Translations under genes and position numbers: made by a program
Shown: positions 14,665 through 22,965 of the stretch, in pieces
Position numbering within the stretch: position 1 is the first letter of the stretch
How the letters are laid out: each line of letters opens with the position of its first letter
Assembly (NCBI GenBank): GCA_947629955.1
Contig: CANRFT010000016.1
Coordinates: 1-43,341 of the forward strand
Direction of reading: 5' to 3'
DNA: 43,341 nucleotides
From: an uncultured Oscillospiraceae bacterium
Lineage (GTDB): Bacteria; Bacillota; Clostridia; Oscillospirales; Oscillospiraceae
Notes under the pieces: model-generated
The model's database searches: none
Told to the model about the DNA's origin: nothing
What the model saw: the letters and a program-made list of their open reading frames with translations, nothing else

Positions 14665-16302
14665 TCAGCGCAGTCGGAGCAGCCTGGCGATCTTGTCCCC
14701 CTTGGGCATCAGGGAGAGGTCGTCCTTGGAGATGGCGCGGGTCAGCAGCACCAGGGCAAAGTAGATCACCACGCCCACCCCCACGGCGATGACCACGCAG
14801 ACGGCGTTGCCCAGGCCGGAGAGGGCTCCCGCGTCCCCAAAGGGCCCGATCCCGACCAGGCAGCGGGAGGCCAGGCCGTACACCGCCCAGACGGCGAGGC
14901 CCATCACCGCGGAGTTGAGCACCGGCTTGACGAATACCCGCGCATAGCTCAGGGACTTGGGCAGGATCAGCTTGATAATGACCAGCTCCAGCAGGGCGAT
15001 GAAGCCAAAGCAGGACAGGGTGCTGAACGCGGCGCCCCAGATGTTGATGTCCGGATCGCCCACCAGTACGTAGTTGATAACGATCTTCAGCACGCAGCCC
15101 ACCAGGGTGGCGATCATGGGGATGCCGGCGTGCTTATGGGCCTGGAGAATGGCGTTGCACACCAGCATCAGGCACACAAAGATGGCCGCGTAGCCTAAGA
15201 TGGTCAGGGTCCAGCCGGCCAGCTTCACATCGGTGGCGGGATAGAGCAGCCGGATGATGGGCTCCGCCAACACAGACAAGCCCACCCCGGCGGGGATGGC
15301 CAGCAGGGCGGTGGTGCGCAGGGCGGTCTCGCTGACCAGGGCGCCCTGCCGATAGTCCTTCATGGCCTGGGCGGCGGACACCGCCGGAATGACGCTGGCG
15401 GTGAGGGGCACCATGAACTGAGTGGGCAGGTTGTAGATGGTGACCGCCTTGTCGTAGATGCCCTTCAGGGCCCGGGCCACCTCCTCGGTGAAGCCGGCGG
15501 CGTCCTGCAGCCGGCCCAGCACCAGCTTGGTGTCGATGAGGTTGGCCACCGCCATCACCGAGGAGCCCAGCGTGATGGGGATGGCCAGCGCCATCAGGGT
15601 GCGGAAGATCTCTCCGGACCGCTCCGGGGTGTCGCTGTATCCGGGAGCATGGGCCCGGAAGCCCCGGTAGACGACCAGCATATACACCGCGGCCAGGCCG
15701 CAACCGATGGTGACCCCCACGATGGCGCCGCCGGCGGCCATGGACTCATCCAGCCCCTGCCGGACCATGAGCCAGGCCAGGGACAGGCCGAACAGCAGCT
15801 TGCACATGGCCTCGATGATCTGGGAGACGGCGGTGGGCGCCATGAGGGAGTGACCCTGGAAATAGCCCCGCAGAGCGGACAGGGGGCAGATGAAAAACAG
15901 GGCCGGAGCCAGGGCCAGGATGCTGTAGTAGCTGCGGCTGTTGTTCATGAAATCGGCCAGCTGGCGGGGAAAGAAGAACATGAACGCGAAGGTGATGGTG
16001 CCCAGGATACAGAACGTCACCATAGAGATGCGGAACACTTTCTGGACCTGATTGCCCCTTTCGGTGGCGTGGGCCTCCGACACCATTTTGGACAGGGCCA
16101 CCGGCAGGCCGCCGGTCGAGATGACGATGAGCAGGGAATAGATATTATAGGCGGTGTTGAAGTCGGCAAAGGCGGCGTCGCTCAGGATCCAACCCAAGGG
16201 GATCTTGTACAGGGCGCCGATGACCTTGACGATGATGATGCCGCCAGCCAGGATGGCCGCGCCGCCGAAGAATGAGTTCTTTTTGGGTTGGGAACCAGCC
16301 AT
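14665..16302 (-). CDS. SpoVB/MurJ-like polysaccharide (lipid-linked precursor) flippase
   Basis: 545-residue MVF/MOP-superfamily membrane protein with about 14 predicted helices. The N-terminus GAAILAGGIIIVKVIGALYKIPLGWIL and the central RGYFQGHSLMAPTAVSQIIEA segment are typical of the SpoVB/YabM group. Such proteins flip undecaprenyl-linked wall precursors; SpoVB is needed for spore cortex, and YabM lies beside yabN (mazG) in Bacillus, as here. Start ATG 16302 is chosen because GTAAGGAGCG stands correctly spaced and the conserved region begins immediately. Whether it serves vegetative or cortex peptidoglycan cannot be told from sequence. Confidence 0.85.
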   Translation of the reverse strand: MAGSQPKKNSFFGGAAILAGGIIIVKVIGALYKIPLGWILSDAAFADFNTAYNIYSLLIVISTGGLPVALSKMVSEAHATERGNQVQKVFRISMVTFCILGTITFAFMFFFPRQLADFMNNSRSYYSILALAPALFFICPLSALRGYFQGHSLMAPTAVSQIIEAMCKLLFGLSLAWLMVRQGLDESMAAGGAIVGVTIGCGLAAVYMLVVYRGFRAHAPGYSDTPERSGEIFRTLMALAIPITLGSSVMAVANLIDTKLVLGRLQDAAGFTEEVARALKGIYDKAVTIYNLPTQFMVPLTASVIPAVSAAQAMKDYRQGALVSETALRTTALLAIPAGVGLSVLAEPIIRLLYPATDVKLAGWTLTILGYAAIFVCLMLVCNAILQAHKHAGIPMIATLVGCVLKIVINYVLVGDPDINIWGAAFSTLSCFGFIALLELVIIKLILPKSLSYARVFVKPVLNSAVMGLAVWAVYGLASRCLVGIGPFGDAGALSGLGNAVCVVIAVGVGVVIYFALVLLTRAISKDDLSLMPKGDKIARLLRLR

Positions 16303-16518
16303 ATTTTCAACGCTCCTTACACGTTTGACAGAATCGCGGGCGGATATACGCCCTGTCTGGGTATATGCCCGTCCTCCCCGCCGTATGCACTGCCGGGGCC
16401 TCTCAGCGCTGTCAGCCATATAGTGTATACCTGTTCCGGGAAAAAATCAATGAAAATGGTGTAAATTCCGCAATTCTCCGCGGCCGCGGGCGGTCTGCGC
16501 GCAAATGGCGGGAAACGG

Positions 16519-16547
16519 TTGAAATGGCGAAAAAAATTTGCTATAAT
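16519..16547 (+). promoter_or_regulatory. Sigma-A promoter of the recJ-relA-ligase operon
   Basis: TTGAAA (16519-16524), 17-base spacer, TATAAT (16542-16547); transcript start near 16554, giving a 5' leader of about 73 bases before recJ. Confidence 0.8.
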
Positions 16548-16566
16548 GATAAAATCTATAAATGTT

Positions 16567-16595
16567 GCCTCCGGCCCGCAAAGGGCCCCGGAGGC
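16567..16595 (+). promoter_or_regulatory. 5' leader stem-loop upstream of recJ
   Basis: GCCTCCGG (16567-16574) pairs with CCGGAGGC (16588-16595), extended internally by CCC/GGG with a two-base bulge. It begins about 13 bases after the predicted transcription start and is not followed by a T-run, so a stabilising or attenuating leader element is likelier than a terminator. No known riboswitch was recognised. Confidence 0.4.
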
Positions 16596-16626
16596 AGAGA
16601 GGACCGTTCGTTTTGAGGGATACACT

Positions 16627-18693
16627 ATGAAATACGAATACTGGACGCTGAAGCCGGCCCCCACCGCGGCCGATACGGCGGCGCTCGGCCGGATAGGGCT
16701 ATCCCCCCTGTCCGCCGCCGTGCTGTGCGCCCGGGGGCACACCCGGCCGGACGAGGCCGCCCGCTTCCTCTCCTGCGGAAAGGATCGGCTCCGTGACCCC
16801 CTTTTGATGAAGGATATGGACCGGGCCGCCGCCCGGGTGCGCGCCGCCCTGGACCAGAACGAGATCATCGCCGTCTACGGCGACTACGATGTGGACGGCA
16901 TCACCGCCACCGCCCTGCTGACCGACTTTCTCACGAAGCGGGGTGGCGCAGTCATCAGCTATATCCCCGACCGGGAGGGAGAGGGCTACGGCCTCAACCG
17001 GGACGCTATCGACCGGCTGAAGCGGCAGGGGGTATCCCTGATCGTCACGGTGGACTGCGGCATCACCGCCGCCGCCGAGGTGGACTACGCCCGCTCTCTG
17101 GGGCTGGACGTGGTCATCACCGACCATCACCACTGCACGAGCGAACTGCCCCGGGCCTCCGCCGTAGTGGACCCCCGCCGGGAGGACTGCTCCTATCCCT
17201 TCAAGGAGCTGTGCGGCGTGGGCCTGGCCCTGAAGCTGGCGCTGGCCCTCACTCCCCAGGGGGAGCGGGACGGGGTGTTCCGCCAATATGGCGAGCTGGC
17301 CGCCATCGGCACCGTGGCCGACGTGATGAGCCTCACCGACGAGAACCGCGCCATCGTCCACCAGGGGCTGGAACTGCTCCGCCGCACCAGGCGGCCCGGT
17401 CTCCGGGCCCTGCTGCGGGAGGCGGGCTGCGCCGATATGCCCCTCACCACCGTCAATGTGGGGTACGGTCTGGCCCCCCGCATCAACGCCGCCGGCCGAA
17501 TGGGCAGGGCCGCGGTGGCCCTGGAACTGCTGCTCACCGACATCCCTGCCCACGGAGAGGAGCTGGCCCAGACCCTGTGCAAAATGAACCGGGACCGGCA
17601 GACCATCGAGCAGGCCATCGACCAGGAGTGCGAGGCCTATCTGGACCAGCACCCCGATGAGACCGCCCCCGCCATCATTCTGGCAGGCGAGAGCTGGCAC
17701 CAGGGGGTGGTAGGCATCGTGGCCTCCCGCCTGGCGGAGAAGTATGCCTGCCCCGCCATCATGATCTCTCTGGACAAGGGGATCGGCAAGGGCTCCTGCC
17801 GCTCCTTCGGCGGGTTCCACCTGTTCCGGGCGCTGGAGAAGTGCGCCCCCCTGCTGGTGGAGTACGGAGGCCACCATCTGGCGGCCGGCTTCACCATCCG
17901 GGAGGAGAACATCCCCGCCCTGCGGGAGTCCATCCTCCGGCAGGTCACCGAGTACACCGGCGGAAAGCCCATGGCTGCGGAGATCGATGTGGACCTGGAG
18001 ATCGAACACTGCGGCGCACTCACCCTCCGGGAGGCGGAATCCCTGTCCGCTCTGGAGCCCTTCGGCACCGGCAATCCCAAGCCCGTGTTCCTGCTGCGCT
18101 CCGTCTCGGTGGTCTCCTGCTGCGACGTGGGGAACGGCAAGCATCTGAAAATGAAGCTCCGGCGGGACGGCGTCACCCTGGACGCCATCTTCTTCTCCGC
18201 CAACACCGCCGCCTGCGGAGTGTCCGCCGGCGACAGGCTGGACGTGATCTTCACGCTGCAGGTCAACGAATTTCGGGGGGAGCGCGCCGTCCAACTCCAG
18301 CTGTGCGACCTGCGCCCCGCCCCCGCCCGGGCCCAGTTGGAGCAGGAGCTGTACGTCCGTCTCCGGGAGGGGGAGGCCCTCTCCCGCTGGGAGGCAGGGC
18401 TGCTTCTCCCCGCCCGGGTGGACTTCGCCCGGCTGTGGCGGCTGCTGGAGCAGCTGTGCGCCTCCGGCCCCATCCAGGCCGGTCCCGCCTGGATCAGGCA
18501 GGCCGCCCGGGACCCCTCCGGCCGGTGCTGCTACGGTCGGACCCTGGTCTGCCTCCATGTGATGGACGACCGTGGGCTCATCCGCTGGGAGCGGACCGGC
18601 GGAGAGGACACGGTGACCATCTGCCGGCCGGAGCATAAGGTAGACCTGGAACAGGCCGCCCTCATGCGGCGGCTCCGGGCCCTGCTGGAGTGA
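16627..18693 (+). CDS. recJ: Single-stranded-DNA-specific 5'-3' exonuclease RecJ
   Basis: 688 residues. DHH phosphoesterase motifs: YGDYDVDGITAT (84-95), VDCGITA, TDHHH (165-169), and the DHHA1 glycine-rich GGHHLAAGF segment that binds the DNA backbone. An OB-fold region follows, and a C-terminal extension of about 120 residues is typical of Firmicute RecJ. Degrades 5' single strands in RecF-pathway recombination and base-excision/mismatch repair. Start ATG 16627 is chosen because the promoter (16519-16547) rules out earlier in-frame ATGs. First gene of the operon; relA follows after 40 bases. Bacillus has apt between recJ and relA; it is missing here. Confidence 0.95.
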   Translation: MKYEYWTLKPAPTAADTAALGRIGLSPLSAAVLCARGHTRPDEAARFLSCGKDRLRDPLLMKDMDRAAARVRAALDQNEIIAVYGDYDVDGITATALLTDFLTKRGGAVISYIPDREGEGYGLNRDAIDRLKRQGVSLIVTVDCGITAAAEVDYARSLGLDVVITDHHHCTSELPRASAVVDPRREDCSYPFKELCGVGLALKLALALTPQGERDGVFRQYGELAAIGTVADVMSLTDENRAIVHQGLELLRRTRRPGLRALLREAGCADMPLTTVNVGYGLAPRINAAGRMGRAAVALELLLTDIPAHGEELAQTLCKMNRDRQTIEQAIDQECEAYLDQHPDETAPAIILAGESWHQGVVGIVASRLAEKYACPAIMISLDKGIGKGSCRSFGGFHLFRALEKCAPLLVEYGGHHLAAGFTIREENIPALRESILRQVTEYTGGKPMAAEIDVDLEIEHCGALTLREAESLSALEPFGTGNPKPVFLLRSVSVVSCCDVGNGKHLKMKLRRDGVTLDAIFFSANTAACGVSAGDRLDVIFTLQVNEFRGERAVQLQLCDLRPAPARAQLEQELYVRLREGEALSRWEAGLLLPARVDFARLWRLLEQLCASGPIQAGPAWIRQAARDPSGRCCYGRTLVCLHVMDDRGLIRWERTGGEDTVTICRPEHKVDLEQAALMRRLRALLE

Positions 18694-18733
18694 CCCTGTT
18701 CCGCCGATCATCCTTGGAAAGTGAGGTGCCGCT

Positions 18734-20986
18734 ATGGATATCGCTCACGAGCGCTACACCCAACTGGTAAAACACATCCCGGCCTCCACCAGCATGGCCG
18801 ATATGGAGCGCATCCGCGCCGCCTTTGAATACGCCAACGCCCACCACGGCGACCAGCTCCGCAAGAGCGGCGAGCCCTATATCATCCACCCCATCGCCGT
18901 GGCCGAGATCGTCAACGAGCTGGAGCTGGACCCCGACTCCATCATCGCCGCCCTGCTCCACGACTGTCTGGAGGACACCGACGCCACCTACGACGAGATC
19001 GCCCACCTGTTTGGGCAGCAGGTGGCCAATCTGGTAGACGGAGTCTCCAAACTGACCCGCATCCAGTACACCTCCAAAGAGGACGAACAGATGGAGAACC
19101 TGCGCAAGATGTTCATGGCCATGGCCAGAGACGTGCGGGTCATCCTCATCAAGCTGTGCGACCGGCTCCACAACATGCGCACCCTCCAGTACCAGTCCAC
19201 CCCAAAGCAGAAGGAGAAGGCCCTGGAGACCATGGAGATCTACGCCCCCATCGCCCACCGGCTGGGAATGCAGAAGATCAAGTGGGAGCTGGAGGACCTG
19301 TCCCTCCAGTACCTGGACCCGGTGGCCTATGACGAGGTGGAAAAGGAGTTGGAGGAACTCACCTCCGCCCACGCGGAGTTCCTGTCCAGCATGCAGAAGC
19401 GCATCGAGAAGCGGCTGGCCGAGGAGGGCATCCAGTGTCAGGTCTACGGCCGGGTGAAGCACATCTACTCCATCTACCGGAAGATGTACGCCCAGAACAA
19501 GACCATCAAGGAGATCTTCGACCTGTACGCCTTCCGGGTCATCGTCAGCGATATCCCCACCTGCTACAACGTGCTGGGCTGCATCCACGATATGTTCAAT
19601 CCGGTCCTGGGCCGGTTCAAGGACTATATCGGCACCCCCAAGCCCAACGGCTACCAGTCCCTCCACACCACCGTCATCGGCCGGGAGGGCATCCCCTTTG
19701 AGGTGCAGATCCGCACCTGGGAGATGCACCAGACGGCGGAGTACGGCGTGGCCGCCCACTGGAAGTACAAGCAGGGCATGGCCAACAGGCAGCTGGGCAG
19801 CGAGCAGGAGTTCGAGTGGGTCCGCAAGCTGCTGGAGAGCCAGCAGGACGCCGACCCGGACGAGTTCGTCCACACTCTGCGGGTGGATATGTTCGCCGAC
19901 GAGGTGTTCGTCTTCACCCCCAACGGGGACGTGAAATCCCTCCCCGCCGGGGCCACCCCCATCGACTTCGCCTATTCCATCCACTCCGCCGTGGGCAACC
20001 ACATGACGGGAGCAAGGGTCAACGGGCGGCTGGTCACCTTCGACACCCCCCTGACCAACGGGGACATCGTGGAGATCATCACCTCCCGGTCCGCCAAAGG
20101 CCCCAGCCGGGACTGGATGAAGATCTGCAAATCCAACGAGGCCCGCAACAAGATCCGCCAGTGGTTCAAAAAGGAGCGCCGGGAGGAGAACATCGCCACC
20201 GGCCGGACCATGTTCGAGTCCGAACTGAAGCACGCCGGCCTGACTCTGGCCGCCGTCACCGCCTCCGCCGAGGTGCTGGACACCCTGCTGAAGCAGCTGC
20301 GCTTCGGCTCCCTGGATGAGCTGTATGCCGCCATCGGCTACGGCGGCATGTCCGCCCAGAAGGCCGCCGGCCGTATCAAGGAGGAGCTGACCCGCCAAGG
20401 CCGTCTGGAGCGCCAGCGGGCGGAGCAGGAGGCCCTCCAGGCCGCCGCGGCCGCCGCCGGGGAGGCCATCTTCCCCGCCTCCGCCAAGGCCCCCCAGCCC
20501 ACCGCTCAGGGCAAGACCGCCAGCGGCATCATCGTGGAGGGGCTGGACAACTGCATGGTCAAGTTCTCCAAGTGCTGCACCCCCGTCCCCGGTGACCCGG
20601 TGGTGGGGTTCATCACCAGGGGCTACGGGGTCTCCATCCACCGGCAGGACTGCCCCAACGCCGACCCCGCCCGCCGCAAGCCAGACGAGCGCGGCCGCTG
20701 GGTGAAGGTCGCCTGGGCGGACACCGCCGACACCGCCTACCGGACCTCCTTGGACATCTCCGCCAAGGACCGGGACGGCCTGGCTCTGGACATCGCCACC
20801 GTGCTGTCCGCCCAGAAGGTGAAGGTGAACAATCTGTCCGCCCGCAGCCAGCCCGACGGCTACGCCGTGGTGTTCCTGGAGCTGTCGGTGAAAGACCGGG
20901 CTGAGATCACCGCCGTGGTCAACAAGCTGTCCCAGATCCCCGGCGTGTTCCTGGTGCGGCGGGCCGGCAGCCAAACTTCAAATTGA
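18734..20986 (+). CDS. relA: Bifunctional (p)ppGpp synthetase/hydrolase Rel (RelA/SpoT homologue)
   Basis: 750 residues with full long-RSH architecture: HD hydrolase domain with HDCLEDT (76-82); synthetase domain with VYGRVKHIYSIYRKM near 235-250 and the RxxYxSLHTTV-type substrate segment; TGS domain (VFVFTPNGDVKSLPAGATPIDFAY, about 395-455); zinc-finger/CC region with KCCTPVPGD; C-terminal ACT domain (about 670-750). It makes and degrades the alarmone in response to uncharged tRNA on the ribosome. The downstream ligase begins 18 bases after its stop, linking the stringent-response gene to cell-wall-type genes in one transcription unit. Confidence 0.96.
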   Translation: MDIAHERYTQLVKHIPASTSMADMERIRAAFEYANAHHGDQLRKSGEPYIIHPIAVAEIVNELELDPDSIIAALLHDCLEDTDATYDEIAHLFGQQVANLVDGVSKLTRIQYTSKEDEQMENLRKMFMAMARDVRVILIKLCDRLHNMRTLQYQSTPKQKEKALETMEIYAPIAHRLGMQKIKWELEDLSLQYLDPVAYDEVEKELEELTSAHAEFLSSMQKRIEKRLAEEGIQCQVYGRVKHIYSIYRKMYAQNKTIKEIFDLYAFRVIVSDIPTCYNVLGCIHDMFNPVLGRFKDYIGTPKPNGYQSLHTTVIGREGIPFEVQIRTWEMHQTAEYGVAAHWKYKQGMANRQLGSEQEFEWVRKLLESQQDADPDEFVHTLRVDMFADEVFVFTPNGDVKSLPAGATPIDFAYSIHSAVGNHMTGARVNGRLVTFDTPLTNGDIVEIITSRSAKGPSRDWMKICKSNEARNKIRQWFKKERREENIATGRTMFESELKHAGLTLAAVTASAEVLDTLLKQLRFGSLDELYAAIGYGGMSAQKAAGRIKEELTRQGRLERQRAEQEALQAAAAAAGEAIFPASAKAPQPTAQGKTASGIIVEGLDNCMVKFSKCCTPVPGDPVVGFITRGYGVSIHRQDCPNADPARRKPDERGRWVKVAWADTADTAYRTSLDISAKDRDGLALDIATVLSAQKVKVNNLSARSQPDGYAVVFLELSVKDRAEITAVVNKLSQIPGVFLVRRAGSQTSN

Positions 20987-21004
20987 CAAAGGAGCCTGAT
21001 CGTC

Positions 21005-22222
21005 ATGTCCACCCCCGCGATCCAGCCGCTGCTGTTCGGCGGCGATATCAACGTATACAGCGTCGCCCGCGCCTTTCACGAGGCCTACGGGGTCAAGAGC
21101 ATCGCCTACGGCATCTTCCCCGCCCCCTTCCCCTGTGTGCCCAGCGCCATCCTGGATTACCGCTGCTGCCCGGAAAATGAGGACCCCGCCGCCTTCCTCC
21201 GCAACGTCAAGGCCGTGGCGGCAGAGCATCCGGACAAGACGGTGCTGGTGATGGGCTGCGGCGACAGCTATGTGAAGCTCGCCGCCCACCTGAAGGACCA
21301 GTTCCCCGCCAACGCCAGGTGCAATTATATCGACGCGGACATGCTGGACAGGCTCATCAACAAGGAATACTTCTATCAGTTGTGCGACAAATACGGCATC
21401 GACCACCCGGCCACCTTTATCTACGAGGGCTCCATGGGCCACGACTTCTCCCTGCCCTGGGGGGCCCCCTATGTGGCCAAGCCCGCCGACGGGGTGGCCT
21501 ACCGGGCCACCGGCCATCATGAATTGAACAAGGCCTACATCTGTCAGAGCTGGGAGGAGCTGCTCGCCGCCCTGGACCTGGTCTACGCCGCCGGCTATCC
21601 GGGCAAAATGATCCTCCAGGAGTTCATCCCCGGAGACGACACCTATATGCGGGTGCTCACCAACTACTCCGACACCCACGGAAAGGTGAAGCTCATGTGC
21701 CTGGGCCACACCCTGCTGGAGGAGCACTCCCCCCACGGCATCGGCAACCACGCGGTCATCATCACCGAGTACGACAAGGACCTGACCGACAGGATCCGGG
21801 GGATGCTGGAGGATCTCCACTATGTGGGCTTCTCCAATTTCGACATTAAGTACGATCAGCGGGACGGCAAATACAAGGTCTTCGAGATCAACTGCCGCCA
21901 GGGCCGAAGCAATTACTATGTCACCGGGTCGGGCCAAAATATCGCGAAGTATCTGGTGGGCGACCTGGTGGAGGGGAAAGACCTGCCCCTCACCGTTACG
22001 AAGAACCAGTCCCTGTGGCGGATGATCCCCCTGTTCGCGGCCTATAAATTCATCCCCAAGCGCTATCATGCCCAGATGAAGGCCCTGGCAAAGGCCGGGG
22101 CGGATCACCACTCGGTGGTCTATCCCGCTGACAACGGGTTCGACCGGACCTGGCGGGTGTGGAAGAACCACATCGGCAACTACGTCCGCTTCAGCAAATA
22201 CTGCAAAAAGCCGGAGGACTGA
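21005..22222 (+). CDS. ATP-grasp ligase, D-aspartate ligase (Asl) family
   Basis: 405-residue ATP-grasp carboxylate-amine ligase. It resembles the Enterococcus faecium D-aspartate ligase (Aslfm) along its length: the opening LLFGGDINVYSVARAFHEAYG, GCGDSYVKL, DKLINK-like RLINKEYFYQLCDKYGI, QEFIPGDDTYMRVL, MCLGHTLLEE and the metal-binding FEINCRQGRSNYYVT. Aslfm couples the beta-carboxylate of D-Asp to the Lys side chain of UDP-MurNAc-pentapeptide to make the cross-bridge. The next gene, one base downstream, is an Asp/Glu racemase, the same partner as in E. faecium, and two MurE-type ligases follow. Cytoplasmic. That D-Asp is the substrate is inferred from homology and context. Confidence 0.85.
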   Translation: MSTPAIQPLLFGGDINVYSVARAFHEAYGVKSIAYGIFPAPFPCVPSAILDYRCCPENEDPAAFLRNVKAVAAEHPDKTVLVMGCGDSYVKLAAHLKDQFPANARCNYIDADMLDRLINKEYFYQLCDKYGIDHPATFIYEGSMGHDFSLPWGAPYVAKPADGVAYRATGHHELNKAYICQSWEELLAALDLVYAAGYPGKMILQEFIPGDDTYMRVLTNYSDTHGKVKLMCLGHTLLEEHSPHGIGNHAVIITEYDKDLTDRIRGMLEDLHYVGFSNFDIKYDQRDGKYKVFEINCRQGRSNYYVTGSGQNIAKYLVGDLVEGKDLPLTVTKNQSLWRMIPLFAAYKFIPKRYHAQMKALAKAGADHHSVVYPADNGFDRTWRVWKNHIGNYVRFSKYCKKPED

Positions 22223-22223
22223 T

Positions 22224-22934
22224 ATGGAGAAGAAGAGCGCCAGGCTGGGCATCCTGGGCGGCATGGGCCCCCAGGCCTCCCAGACCTTCTACCAGTTCGT
22301 GCTGGACCGCACCGACGCGGCCAGGGACCAGGACCACGTCCCCACCCTGATCCTGTCCGACACCACCATCCCCGACCGCACCTCCGCCATCCTGTCCGGC
22401 AGGACGGAGGAGGTGGCAAAGCATCTGCTGGACGACGCCAGGCTGCTGGAAAACTGCGGCTGCACCGTCCTGGCCATCCCCTGCAACACCTCCCACTACT
22501 TCGTGGACGACCTGCAAAAGGAGATCGGCGTGCCCATCCTCCACATGATCCGGGAGGCCGCCGCCGCGGTCTATGCCCAGGGGAAGCGCCGCCCCGGCAT
22601 CCTGGGGACCGACGGCACCATCCGGACCGGCCTCTATCAGAAGGAGTTCGCCGCCCTGGGCCTGGAGGCCGTGGCCCCCGACCCGGACACCCAGAAGCTG
22701 GTCATGTCCATCATCTACGACGAGATCAAACAGGGAGAAAAGGGCAGCCGGGACAAATTCGCCCACATCGATAAGGCCATCCGCCGGGCGGGGTGCGACT
22801 GCGCTATCCTGGCCTGCACCGAGCTGTCGGTGTTCTCCACCTACCATCCCTTGCCCCCCTTCTACATCGACGCCATGATGGTGCTGGCCGAGCGGGCCGT
22901 CACCGCCTGCGGCTATCCCCTGCGCACCATCTGA
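22224..22934 (+). CDS. Aspartate/glutamate racemase family protein
   Basis: 236-residue cofactor-independent racemase. Both catalytic cysteines are present in conserved settings: Cys87 in IPCNTSH and Cys198 in LACTELS; the N-terminal LGILGGMGPQAS loop is typical of the aspartate racemase/YgeA group rather than MurI. It probably supplies D-aspartate to the adjacent D-Asp ligase homologue. Its ATG is one base after the ligase stop, and its SD (GGAGGACTG) lies inside the ligase gene, so the two are translationally coupled. Confidence 0.88.
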   Translation: MEKKSARLGILGGMGPQASQTFYQFVLDRTDAARDQDHVPTLILSDTTIPDRTSAILSGRTEEVAKHLLDDARLLENCGCTVLAIPCNTSHYFVDDLQKEIGVPILHMIREAAAAVYAQGKRRPGILGTDGTIRTGLYQKEFAALGLEAVAPDPDTQKLVMSIIYDEIKQGEKGSRDKFAHIDKAIRRAGCDCAILACTELSVFSTYHPLPPFYIDAMMVLAERAVTACGYPLRTI

Positions 22935-22965
22935 CCGGCACAAAAGACTTGCGGGAGGTCACCCT

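Noticed and set aside
16365-16616. Small open frame between the flippase and recJ
   Set aside because: It spans the recJ promoter and leader hairpin, has no SD and no coding character.
18662-20974. A 770-codon minus-strand open frame opposite relA
   Set aside because: Same antisense artefact; the plus-strand protein has every RSH domain.
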